64,000 nt of DNA from contig JADJBW010000001.1 of assembly GCA_016703525.1 (NCBI GenBank), forward strand, positions 691,145 to 755,144, written 5' to 3'. This document shows, piece after piece, positions 17,692 to 26,096 of the stretch. Within the stretch, counting starts at the first letter, position 1, and each line of letters begins with the position of its first letter. Below the pieces are notes generated by a model. That model made no database searches. It worked only from the letters and a program-made list of their open reading frames with translations, and was not told where the DNA came from. Position numbers and translations under genes: made by a program. This DNA comes from Actinomycetota bacterium (GTDB lineage: Bacteria; Actinomycetota; Acidimicrobiia; Acidimicrobiales; Microtrichaceae).

Positions 17692-18843
17692 CTACTCCGC
17701 GTAGCGCTCAGCGATCGCGGAGCGTGCTGTCTTCCACTCGCCGCAACACTCGTCGTTCACCGCCCACGGGTAGGTGCCGCGGTAGCCCATGTCGCGCAAG
17801 GCGGCGATCGCGTCGCCGAGGCCGCGCTGCACATCGAACGGGAATTCGCCAACCACCACCGGCTTGCCCTGTGCGAACTCCGGCTGCGTGAGGTCGATGT
17901 CGAACGGCGAGGTCGTGCCCTGGTAGTCGTAGAAGTGCACTTGGTAGAAGTCGAGGTAGGCGTCGGTGTCGCCCGTGGCCGCGCTCAGCGCTGCGTCGGT
18001 CCACCACTGCTGGTCGACCGGTTCGTTGGCCGACGAGATGAACTCGGCCGACATGGCTCCCAGCGTGACCGGCTTGGTGCCGTTGCGGTGGATCGTCGCG
18101 GCGATCGAGCCGGCGAAGGCCTGCAGGTCGGCCTTGGGCACGACCGCCCGGTCGCGATCGCTACCGACGCCTTCGGCGATCAACTCGGGTTCGTTGATCG
18201 TCTCCCAGGCGAGCAGCGCGGGGTGGGCGTCGAGCGCTTGGACCAGCGGCGTCAGCGCCAGGTCGAGGTAGGCCTGTCGTTTCGCGGGCGTCGTGACCAT
18301 GTCGGTGTGGTGGCCGAAGGGGAACGTCGAGTTGGTGGCCCCGATGTCGTGCGAGAACAGCACCAGCAGCACCGACAGGCCGTTTCGCTCGGCAGCGTCG
18401 AGGATCGCTGTGGCCTCGGGGATCGCTGTCGGCGGGAGCCCGGTGGGTGTGCCGTCCGCGGCGAACGAGGGCGTGCATCCACCGCTCGCGTGGAGCCAGT
18501 AGCGCACCGACGTGACGCCCTGCTCAGCGATGTCGGCGAAGGTGCGATCGAACCACGCCTGGTCGAACTTGCCGCAGCCGGCGTCCTGGCCGAACTCGTT
18601 CCACGGCACGTTGACGCCCGCGAGGAAGCCCTCGGGCAACGCGGCGTACGGCTGGCCGTTCGGTGCCGTCGCGACGGTCGTCGTGGTTCTCTCGGCGCCC
18701 GCCGGTTCGCGGACCGTCGATGTGCTCGTCGAACGCAGCGACTCGTCTGAGCTACAGGCGCCGAGCCCGAGGGCGGCGCAGGCGAAGGTCGCGGCGGCAG
18801 CGGTGCGGAAGGGCACGCCGCGGCGGTGCGTCGGACGGTTCAT
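17692..18843 (-). CDS. GH5-family glycoside hydrolase lipoprotein
   Basis: Secreted lipoprotein of 383 residues (lipobox LGLGAC), then a Ser/Thr linker and a TIM-barrel hydrolase domain. TINEPEL supplies the acid/base Glu after the usual NEP, and VVVGEFPF near residue 340 supplies the nucleophile Glu, as in GH5 (endo-glucanase/mannanase-like) enzymes. Polysaccharide cleavage at the cell surface is expected. It ends the leftward arm of the exopolysaccharide locus, 24 bases beyond the epimerase stop, so trimming or release of the product is a plausible role. Confidence 0.8.
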   Translation of the reverse strand: MNRPTHRRGVPFRTAAAATFACAALGLGACSSDESLRSTSTSTVREPAGAERTTTTVATAPNGQPYAALPEGFLAGVNVPWNEFGQDAGCGKFDQAWFDRTFADIAEQGVTSVRYWLHASGGCTPSFAADGTPTGLPPTAIPEATAILDAAERNGLSVLLVLFSHDIGATNSTFPFGHHTDMVTTPAKRQAYLDLALTPLVQALDAHPALLAWETINEPELIAEGVGSDRDRAVVPKADLQAFAGSIAATIHRNGTKPVTLGAMSAEFISSANEPVDQQWWTDAALSAATGDTDAYLDFYQVHFYDYQGTTSPFDIDLTQPEFAQGKPVVVGEFPFDVQRGLGDAIAALRDMGYRGTYPWAVNDECCGEWKTARSAIAERYAE

Positions 18844-18867
18844 GACGGGGCTCCAAGCGGTGGGCGG

Positions 18868-19971
18868 CTAGCGGGAGGCGTACGGCAACCATGCCTCATC
18901 GGCGACCCTCGTGCCGATCGCGTCGATGATCCGCTCCGCGGTGTGGCCGTCCCACAGTTCGGGTCGGCGGGGCGTGCCGTCATGCGCCATGGCCGCCGCG
19001 ACCGCAGCGGTCGTCAGGTCGCGGTCGAACCCGACCACGGTGTTGGTGCCCTCGGTCACGGTGATCGGCCGCTCGGTCTGCTCGCGCAGGGTCACGCAGG
19101 GCGTGCCGAGACACGTCGTCTCCTCCTGCAGCCCGCCCGAGTCGGTGAGGACCACCTTGGCGGCGGCCTGCGAGGCGACGAAGTCGAGGTATCCCATCGG
19201 TTCGAGCACCGTGATGCCTCGGTGATGCTCGAGGCCGGCGGCCGCCATGGCATGGCGCGTGCGCGGGTGAACCGGAAACACGAGGGGCAGATCCTCCGAG
19301 ATCTGGCCGAGCGTCTCGAGGACGTGGGCGAGGAGGGCGGGATCGTCCACCAGTGCGGCTCGGTGCAGCGTGACAAGACCGAATCGCTCGGGCAGGCCGA
19401 GCCGAGCCGTGGCCTCGTCGAGGTCGATGCGCGACATGGCGTCGTCGAGGCTGTCGACCATGACGTTGCCGACGCGGATGATCTTGGCCGCATGGTGACC
19501 CTCGACGCGCAGGTTCTCATCCGCGTCGGCCGAGGGCGTGAGGAGCCACTCGGCGATGGAGTCGACGACCAGTCGGTTGATCTCCTCGGGCATCGTGCGG
19601 TCGAACGATCGAAGGCCCGCCTCGACGTGGGCGACGGGCACGCCGCGCTTCACCGCGACGAGGCTGCACGCGATCGTCGAATTGACGTCGCCGACGACCA
19701 CGACGGCATCGGGGTCGACCGATACGAGGTAGGCGTCGAACGCGGTCATCACCGCGGCGGTCTGCTCGGCGTGGGTCCCCGACGCGACGTGGAAGTTGAT
19801 GTCGGGTTCGCGCATCCCCAGGTCGCGGAAGATGCTGTCGGACATGTTGGCGTCGTAGTGCTGGCCCGTGTGAACGAGCAATGCCTCGACGCCTGCGGCA
19901 TCGGCGGCCCGCAGAATTGGGGCGATCTTCATGAAATTGGGGCGCGCGCCCGCCACGACGATGACTCGCAT
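18868..19971 (-). CDS. wecB: UDP-N-acetylglucosamine 2-epimerase (non-hydrolysing)
   Basis: Cytoplasmic enzyme of 367 residues converting UDP-GlcNAc to UDP-ManNAc, precursor of ManNAc-containing polymers. Family motifs: GARPNFMKIAPI at the N-terminus, HTGQHYDANMSD, VVVGDVNST, HVEAGLRSFDR-TMPEE, and the C-terminal SDSGG-type LTDSGGLQEE. Length is normal. The WecG/TagA-type transferase at 25254-26042, which in characterised systems transfers ManNAc, fits as the user of this product. Three bases separate it from the upstream glycosyltransferase. Confidence 0.93.
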   Translation of the reverse strand: MRVIVVAGARPNFMKIAPILRAADAAGVEALLVHTGQHYDANMSDSIFRDLGMREPDINFHVASGTHAEQTAAVMTAFDAYLVSVDPDAVVVVGDVNSTIACSLVAVKRGVPVAHVEAGLRSFDRTMPEEINRLVVDSIAEWLLTPSADADENLRVEGHHAAKIIRVGNVMVDSLDDAMSRIDLDEATARLGLPERFGLVTLHRAALVDDPALLAHVLETLGQISEDLPLVFPVHPRTRHAMAAAGLEHHRGITVLEPMGYLDFVASQAAAKVVLTDSGGLQEETTCLGTPCVTLREQTERPITVTEGTNTVVGFDRDLTTAAVAAAMAHDGTPRRPELWDGHTAERIIDAIGTRVADEAWLPYASR

Positions 19972-19974
19972 GGG

Positions 19975-21210
19975 TCAGTTCCTTCCGGGCCGGTTGGGAG
20001 TTCCGGCCGCACCATTCTGGTCGGTCGTTCGCGGCGCCGATCCAGTCGGAAGCTCGGCGATGAGCTCGCGCAGGCGCTCAGCGCGCCGGTTCCACCCGTC
20101 GACCAGCACCGACTCGCGGCGCGCGGCGACCGATCCGGGGGCGGCGCCGGCGAGCGCTGCGCGCACCCCTTCGACGAACTCGTCGTGGTCGGCGGCGAGC
20201 GCCACCACGTCCGCGAACCGGGCGACGTCGTCGGAGCCGCTCGACACGACCGGAAGCCCCATCGCCAGGTATTCCTTGAGCTTGATCGGGTTGGCGGCGC
20301 TTGCCCACGCCGTGGCCGGCTTGGGGTTGATCGCCACGTCGAAGGAGGCCATGTAGTCGGGCACCTCCTCGTAGGCGCGCGCCCCCAGCAGGTGCACGTT
20401 CGCGTGCGCCGTCAGCCGCGCATCGTCGGTGGCGGACCGCCCGATCATCACGATCGACGCGTCGGGGAACTCGGTCGCGAGGCGATCGATGAGGTCCAGG
20501 TCGACGCTCTGCTGATCGATCGCGCCGACGAATCCGATGCGGGGCCGCTGGATCGCCGCGACATCGGTCGGCTCGGTCCGGTCCGCGGCGTGGAAGTGGT
20601 CGACCTCGACGCCGTGATCGAAGAACACGCCCTTGTCGCCGACCCGTTCGCGCTCTCGTTCGAGCAGCGTCGCCGACGAGTACAGGACCAGGTGTGCCGC
20701 CGCGATCACGCGATCCTCGAACGCCCGGATCAGCTGGTGGTCGACGTCGGGCTGCGCGGCGTTGTCGTCGGCCCGGTAGTAGATGACGCGGTCGCCCCAG
20801 CCGGCGAGCTCGATCGCGTCGATGGCGGTGGGGACGGCAACGACGACCCACGGATCGCGGACCCGGTGGGCCGCTGCGGCGGCGCGAACCTGCGCCGCGA
20901 CCACCGCGCCGTTGAGGCGACGGGCGGCCCGGGTGGTGAAGGCCGGGACCGCAACGGGGCTCATCAGCAGCAAATTCGGCACGGCGGGGAGGGGCCTTGC
21001 CAGGTAGTGCCGGAGGATCGAGCGCAGCTTGCGCACGATCCGGCGAGCCGGCGCTTCGGTTCGGCCAGGGATCGGTACCCGCATGCCGATCGAGTTGACG
21101 ACGAGGACGCGATCGTCGCCGGCCAGCTCGCGCATGACCTGAAAGTCGCAGTGCGCTCGGCCGTGGATGTACCAGTCCTGCCCGGCGAAGCAGACGATGC
21201 CGTCGCTCAT
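19975..21210 (-). CDS. GT4-like glycosyltransferase, paralog of the second half of the double transferase
   Basis: Protein of 411 residues. It starts IVCFAGQDWYIHGRAHCDF and shares that block, the RIVRKLRS segment, the YYRADD motif, FFDHGV and NPIKLKEYLAMGLPVVSS with residues 430-830 of the protein at 3360-5852. There is no membrane segment, so cytoplasmic transfer onto a lipid-linked glycan is likely. ATG 21210 begins exactly at the conserved block. It lies between the heparinase-like gene and wecB in one leftward operon. Confidence 0.85.
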   Translation of the reverse strand: MSDGIVCFAGQDWYIHGRAHCDFQVMRELAGDDRVLVVNSIGMRVPIPGRTEAPARRIVRKLRSILRHYLARPLPAVPNLLLMSPVAVPAFTTRAARRLNGAVVAAQVRAAAAAHRVRDPWVVVAVPTAIDAIELAGWGDRVIYYRADDNAAQPDVDHQLIRAFEDRVIAAAHLVLYSSATLLERERERVGDKGVFFDHGVEVDHFHAADRTEPTDVAAIQRPRIGFVGAIDQQSVDLDLIDRLATEFPDASIVMIGRSATDDARLTAHANVHLLGARAYEEVPDYMASFDVAINPKPATAWASAANPIKLKEYLAMGLPVVSSGSDDVARFADVVALAADHDEFVEGVRAALAGAAPGSVAARRESVLVDGWNRRAERLRELIAELPTGSAPRTTDQNGAAGTPNRPGRN

Positions 21211-21286
21211 GGCGTCGGCTCCGCCGACTCGTCCGACTCGTCCGACCCCAGATCGTTGCGCGCGCACGGGCTCACCGTAGTCAGCG

Positions 21287-23287
21287 TCACGTCGACCCCT
21301 CCCACGACACGACCATCCGCGTCGAGCATCCCACCGGCAGCGTCGAGGCCCCGATGAGAGCCATCGACGGTTCGAGCCGTCCGAACCCGGTGGCAACCCA
21401 TCCGACGCCGGCGTTGCCGACCGCGTCGACCAGGCCCCAGGCGAGGGCGTTCGACAGGTGGAACTGCACCCGGAGGTCGTCATGGCGCATCGTCGCGACC
21501 TGGGTCCCGTCGTCGAGCGTGCGGAGTCGATCTGCGATCGACCAGCCTGAGCCGATCGTGAGGCAGACGCCGATCGGGCGGGGTTCCTTCGACGCTCCGG
21601 GCATCGCGTCCAGGCGATCCTCGATGACGAGGCGGTGTTCGTCGAGCGACACGGTCCGCTCGTGCACGCAGCCGTGCGCGGGCCACTCGATCCGTGTCGT
21701 GACCTGCGCGGGCCGATCGCCGACCGGCTCGGCCACGTAGCCCGCGACGCGCGCCTCGGCCTCGCCGCCCCAGAGGAACGATCCGAACCACGGCGCCTGA
21801 TCGTCACCCCCGATCGACACGGTGTTGTGTGCGGCGGTCGAGCGTTCGTGGCGGCGCCGCTCGGGCTGGTGGTCGTACACCGAGGTGCCCGGGTCGACGA
21901 GCAACGGGACGTCGTCGAGCTCGAACGCGACGGCGCCGAGGTCGGCGTGTGCGTGAGCCGCGATCGGGAGGTAGCCGAGCGGGCCGGTCCGTACCCAGGC
22001 CCGTGCCCGATGCGCCGCCCCGTGGGCGTCGAGGACGGCAGGGCCGATCGACGCCGCGAGCGTCTCGCGGTCGGTCCGTGGACGGGGCTCCGCGTCGTCG
22101 CGTCGAGCGAGGGCGCCGGCGCTGAACGCTCCGAATGTCGCGGAGCGGACGTCGGGCTCGACCTCGGGCCACCCGACGGCGGGGCCCAGCGTTGCGGCGG
22201 CGAGCGCGAGCGCGCGTCGCACCGTGTGGGGCTCGCCGCCGTCGAGGCGGGCCACCGTCGAGTCGTCCGCGTCGCCGAAGCGCGGACCCGACGGTGACGT
22301 TCCGACGATGAGTGCGAGCGCGTCCGCCCCGGTCGCGAGTCGGTCGATCACGCCGGCCGGGACCACGAGTCCTGCGGCGGCCGCTTCCGCCAGCGCAACG
22401 ATCGAGAGATCGAGCACGAACGCGTGGTAGCCCGTCGCCTGTTCTCGCGTCGCGCCGCTCGGCGCCACCTGCGCGGTGATCTCCTCGCAGAGCGTCGCGA
22501 GCGCCGCGGTGCGCCAGCCGTCGCTCTCGGGGAACCAGTCGAAGGCCGCGGAGGCGCACAGCAGCCCGGCCGCTTCGGCAAGGCGATGGTTGTTGGCCGA
22601 CGAGAAGCGGCTGGGGAAGCGCGCGAGCGCGTCCTGGTGAAGCCACAGATGACGATGCGCGAGATCGTTGTCGTCGAACAGTGCGCGCACGGGCGGCCAG
22701 CCGTCGAGCAGCCGCCGGGTCCACACCCACGACATGAGTCGCAGTGCCAACTCGACTCCGCTGGACCACATCATCCCGGCGGGCGTGGGGTATGCCTCCC
22801 ACCATTGACGGGTGAGCTCGGCGGCGCGCTCGGCGGACTCCTCGTCGCCGGCGCGGTCGAACCGGGACGCCGCGGCGAGCACCGTGAGGTGATGGCCCCG
22901 CGACAGCTCCCACACGTGCTTGACGCTCGTTGCCGCCGGTGGCGAACCGTCGAGGTCGGTCAGAGCGGAGGGCGCGCCGTCGGCGTCCCAATCGGGCCGT
23001 GCGAGGTCGAAGCGGTCCCACCCGAGCACCGTCCATCGGCCGTCGCGAATCTCTGCCGCGGTCGCCGACAGCGCAGCCTCGGCGGCGGAGGGGATCTCGA
23101 CGGCGCCGAGCGGCACGAACGGCGGTCGGTCGGGGCGCACGGCGACGTGAACGCTCGGTGCGCGTCGCTCCCAACGCGCCCGTGCCGCCGCGTCGGTTAT
23201 GCGCCAGGCGTGTTCGCCGGGCAGCGTGCGCCGCGCTCGCTTCAGGTACCAGCCGATGCGAGCGGCCGCGTCGATCGCCGCGCTCAT
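21287..23287 (-). CDS. heparinase II/III family protein
   Basis: Protein of 666 residues with an alpha/alpha-toroid N-terminal half (Trp-rich, segment SANNHRLAEAAGL near residue 225) and a beta-sandwich C-terminal half containing HAHADLGAVAFE, the family's conserved block. These proteins are polysaccharide lyases or, in exopolysaccharide loci, uronate-containing polymer modifiers. No signal peptide is visible. ATG 23287 overlaps the asparagine synthase stop by 4 nt, so both are translated together. In many bacteria this pairing with an asparagine synthase-like gene marks an EPS locus. Confidence 0.82.
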   Translation of the reverse strand: MSAAIDAAARIGWYLKRARRTLPGEHAWRITDAAARARWERRAPSVHVAVRPDRPPFVPLGAVEIPSAAEAALSATAAEIRDGRWTVLGWDRFDLARPDWDADGAPSALTDLDGSPPAATSVKHVWELSRGHHLTVLAAASRFDRAGDEESAERAAELTRQWWEAYPTPAGMMWSSGVELALRLMSWVWTRRLLDGWPPVRALFDDNDLAHRHLWLHQDALARFPSRFSSANNHRLAEAAGLLCASAAFDWFPESDGWRTAALATLCEEITAQVAPSGATREQATGYHAFVLDLSIVALAEAAAAGLVVPAGVIDRLATGADALALIVGTSPSGPRFGDADDSTVARLDGGEPHTVRRALALAAATLGPAVGWPEVEPDVRSATFGAFSAGALARRDDAEPRPRTDRETLAASIGPAVLDAHGAAHRARAWVRTGPLGYLPIAAHAHADLGAVAFELDDVPLLVDPGTSVYDHQPERRRHERSTAAHNTVSIGGDDQAPWFGSFLWGGEAEARVAGYVAEPVGDRPAQVTTRIEWPAHGCVHERTVSLDEHRLVIEDRLDAMPGASKEPRPIGVCLTIGSGWSIADRLRTLDDGTQVATMRHDDLRVQFHLSNALAWGLVDAVGNAGVGWVATGFGRLEPSMALIGASTLPVGCSTRMVVSWEGST

Positions 23288-25128
23288 CGGGGGGGCGCTG
23301 CAGCGTCGAGCGCGTGGCGCGCCCACAGCTCCAGGCTCACGAGGGGCCAGAGCTGCTTGCCGTGCTTCGCCCCGGCGATGTGGTCGTCGACCAGTCGTCG
23401 AACCGCTGCGGCGTCGAGCCACTGGGCCACGTGGGAATCCGGACCGCACAACAGGTCGCGTACCTCGCCGGCGAGGTGGCCGCGGAACCACGAGTCGATT
23501 GGCACGGCGAACCCGATCTTGGGTCGATCGATGAGGTCGGCGTCGACGTAGCGCTTCGCCACTTGCTTCACGACCCACTTGGTGTCGCCGCGGCGCACCT
23601 TGAATCGGCTGGGAAGCGCGAGTGCGAAATCGACCACGCGGGTGTCGAGGAACGGCGGGCGCAGTTCGACCGAACTGGTCATCGTCATGCGGTCACCGCG
23701 TTCGAGGAGGTTGTCGGGCAGCCAGTAGGCGAGGTCGACGATCCCGAACTTGGCGACCATGTCGCCGTGTACGCCGTCGAGTGCGTCGAGGCGGCGAGCG
23801 GGGCGGCCGCACAGGGCCGTCACGTCGCGTTGGGTGAACGGGCTGAACCAGGCGCGAATCCGGTCGGCCTCGCTGTCGCCCGCGAGTGATCGACCGAGAA
23901 CGGCGAGGCGTTCCTTGCGGGCGCCGATGGTGCGGGTCATCACGTCGGCGAGCGGCGCCCGGATGGCCGTGGGCACGCGTCCAGCGAGTCCGCTCGCTGC
24001 GGCCAGCTTGTACTTGGCGTAACCGCCGAACAGCTCGTCGCTGCCTTCGCCCGACACGACCACCTTCACGTGCTCGCGGGCGAGCTTCGACAGCGCGGCG
24101 ACCGCCGGGTCGGCGGGTTCGCTGATCGGGAAGTCCCGGTACCAGCTCAGCCGCCCGAGCTCCTCGAAGAAGTTGTCGGGCGAAACGAGCACCTCGTGGT
24201 GATCGGTGTTCCACCGTTCGCTCACGCGGCGTGCGGCGGGGCGTTCGTCGATCTCGGCGTGGGCGAACCCCGCGGCGAACGTCACGAGTCGGGCGCCGGG
24301 CCGCGCCTGTGCGGCGAGCGAGACGGTGACGCTGCTGTCGACGCCACCGCTGAGGTAGGCCCCGACGGGCACGTCGGCCACGAGCGCCTCCTCGACGGCC
24401 GTGCGCATGAGCGCGTCGAGCTCCTCGACGGCCGAGGTCTCGTCGAGATCGGTGCGCGGCGTGGGCAGGTGCAGCGTCCAGTACGCGCCCTCGGTGACCG
24501 ATCCGTCGGCGGTGATCCGCAGCCATCCGCCGGGGCGTAGCTTGCGGACCCCGGCGTACAACGTGTGCGGGGCGGGCACGAATCGCTGGAGCAGGAAGTC
24601 GGCCAGGCTCGCCTCGTCGAGCGAGAGCGAACCGATCGCGGGGCGCAGGGCCTTGACCTCGCTCGCGAACGCCACGCCCCACGGCTGGTGCGACCAGAAC
24701 ACCGGCAGGATCCCGGCGCGGTCGCGGGCGAGCAGCACGCTGCCGTCGCTCGCGTCGTGCAGCGCGAACCCGAACTGCCCCCGGATCTCGTTGAGGATGC
24801 CGGGGCCGTGCTGGCTCACCAGCAGCATGAGCACCTCGGTATCACCACTCGTTCGGCACGGCAGCCGGTGACGTTCGCGCAACTCCTGGTAGTTCAGGAT
24901 CTCGCCGTTGAAGCAGATCGTGAACCGTCCGTCGGGCGTGCTCATGGGCTGCGGCGAGCCGGCGAGGTCGATGATCGACAGCCGCCGATGACCGAACGCG
25001 ACCGGCCCGAGGTGGGCGAATCCCTCGTCGTCAGGCCCGCGGTGGACGAGCTGATCGGTCATCGCCGAGAGCTGAAGCGGGTCGGGTGCGCGGCCGTCGA
25101 ATCTGATCTGTCCTGCGATGCCGCACAC
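23284..25128 (-). CDS. asnB: asparagine synthase (glutamine-hydrolysing)
   Basis: Enzyme of 614 residues. The N-terminal glutaminase domain begins at Cys2 (MCGIAGQIRF) and includes LVHRGPDDEG and CFNGEILNYQEL. The synthetase domain has the PP-loop YLSGGVDSSV and the conserved SGEGSDELFGGY. Inside an exopolysaccharide locus such genes more likely amidate a sugar acid or peptide on the polymer than make free asparagine; that is inference from context. Start is GTG 25128, required to leave Cys2 at the N-terminus. It is the first gene of the leftward arm; a divergent intergenic region separates it from the rightward arm. Confidence 0.9.
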   Translation of the reverse strand: MCGIAGQIRFDGRAPDPLQLSAMTDQLVHRGPDDEGFAHLGPVAFGHRRLSIIDLAGSPQPMSTPDGRFTICFNGEILNYQELRERHRLPCRTSGDTEVLMLLVSQHGPGILNEIRGQFGFALHDASDGSVLLARDRAGILPVFWSHQPWGVAFASEVKALRPAIGSLSLDEASLADFLLQRFVPAPHTLYAGVRKLRPGGWLRITADGSVTEGAYWTLHLPTPRTDLDETSAVEELDALMRTAVEEALVADVPVGAYLSGGVDSSVTVSLAAQARPGARLVTFAAGFAHAEIDERPAARRVSERWNTDHHEVLVSPDNFFEELGRLSWYRDFPISEPADPAVAALSKLAREHVKVVVSGEGSDELFGGYAKYKLAAASGLAGRVPTAIRAPLADVMTRTIGARKERLAVLGRSLAGDSEADRIRAWFSPFTQRDVTALCGRPARRLDALDGVHGDMVAKFGIVDLAYWLPDNLLERGDRMTMTSSVELRPPFLDTRVVDFALALPSRFKVRRGDTKWVVKQVAKRYVDADLIDRPKIGFAVPIDSWFRGHLAGEVRDLLCGPDSHVAQWLDAAAVRRLVDDHIAGAKHGKQLWPLVSLELWARHALDAAAPPR

Positions 25129-25253
25129 GTTTTGGCCCTCCTCGTCCGACGGCGAGCATACTGACCGTGCCTCCGATTCCCGCCCGTCCGCCCGCTGCGC
25201 GACTGGAGGAAAAGTCTCGGTCCCGGTGTCGACCGGCCGATGAGGAGAGTGTG
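25129..25253. promoter_or_regulatory. divergent promoter region between the two exopolysaccharide arms
   Basis: This 125-base gap separates two outward-facing operons. Rightward, CATACT at 25157-25162 resembles a -10 element. GAGGAG at 25242-25247 is a good ribosome site for the ATG at 25254. No clear operator was seen. Confidence 0.4.
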
Positions 25254-26042
25254 ATGCGGATCGAAGAAGCCTCCCCGATGAACTGTTCCTACCCTCGTGT
25301 CGAGCTGTTCGGCACAGCGGTCGATGCGGTCACGATGGACCAGGCGGTCGACGCGGCCAGGGCGGCCGTCGCTGCCGGTGGACCGCACCAGCACGTGGTG
25401 CTCAACGCCGCCAAGGTCGTGGCGATGCAGGACGACCCCGAATTGGCCGGCATCATCCGCGGCTGCGACTTCATCCAGGCCGACGGGGCATCGGTTGTGT
25501 GGTTCTCGAAGCTGGCGCGTCGCCCGGTTCCCGAACGCGTTGCGGGTGCGGATCTCTTCGAGCGCCTCGTGGGCGCCGCAGCGGCCGATGGCACCTCGGT
25601 GTATTTCCTGGGTGCGCAGCCACACGTGGTGGAGCGCGTCGTCGAGATTTTCACGCAACGGTGGCCCGACCTGCGCGTGGCCGGATTCCACGACGGCTTC
25701 TGGACCGACGACGCCGAGGTGGTCGCCGCGATCCGCGACGCCAGGCCCGACTACCTGTTCCTGGCGATCCCGAGTCCGCGCAAGGAGTACTGGCTCGCGA
25801 CGCACCTCGACGCGCTCGGCGTGCCGTTCGTGATGGGCGTCGGCGGGAGCTTCGATGTGGTCGCCGGCGAAACCACGCGGGCGCCGCGCTGGATGCAGAA
25901 GATCGGCATGGAATGGTCGTGGCGGCTCATCCAGGAGCCGCGGCGCATGTTCAAGCGCTACCTCGTGGGCAACACGAGGTTCCTGGTGGCCTGCCTGCGC
26001 GAACTCCGCCGCCCGGCCCCGGTGGGTGATTCCGCCCGCTGA
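25254..26042 (+). CDS. WecG/TagA/CpsF family glycosyltransferase (GT26)
   Basis: Protein of 262 residues. Family features: HVVLNAAKVVAMQDDPEL, FIQADGASVVWFSK, GADLFERLV, VYFLGAQPHVVE, and the C-terminal RAPRWMQKIGMEWSWRLIQEPRRMFKRY block. Characterised members transfer ManNAc or ManNAcA from UDP to a lipid-linked primer on the cytoplasmic face. With wecB nearby, a ManNAc-type sugar is the likely donor. ATG 25254 sits six bases after GAGGAG; GTG 25251 is a less likely start. Confidence 0.9.
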   Translation: MRIEEASPMNCSYPRVELFGTAVDAVTMDQAVDAARAAVAAGGPHQHVVLNAAKVVAMQDDPELAGIIRGCDFIQADGASVVWFSKLARRPVPERVAGADLFERLVGAAAADGTSVYFLGAQPHVVERVVEIFTQRWPDLRVAGFHDGFWTDDAEVVAAIRDARPDYLFLAIPSPRKEYWLATHLDALGVPFVMGVGGSFDVVAGETTRAPRWMQKIGMEWSWRLIQEPRRMFKRYLVGNTRFLVACLRELRRPAPVGDSAR

Positions 26043-26096
26043 TGCGATCGCGGGGTCAGCCCTAAGATCGGGCGATCGGCAACGCGAAGGAATCTC

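Noticed and set aside
23284..25128. Asparagine synthase as part of a lasso-peptide cluster
   Set aside because: No B-type protease or precursor peptide is nearby; neighbours are polysaccharide genes.
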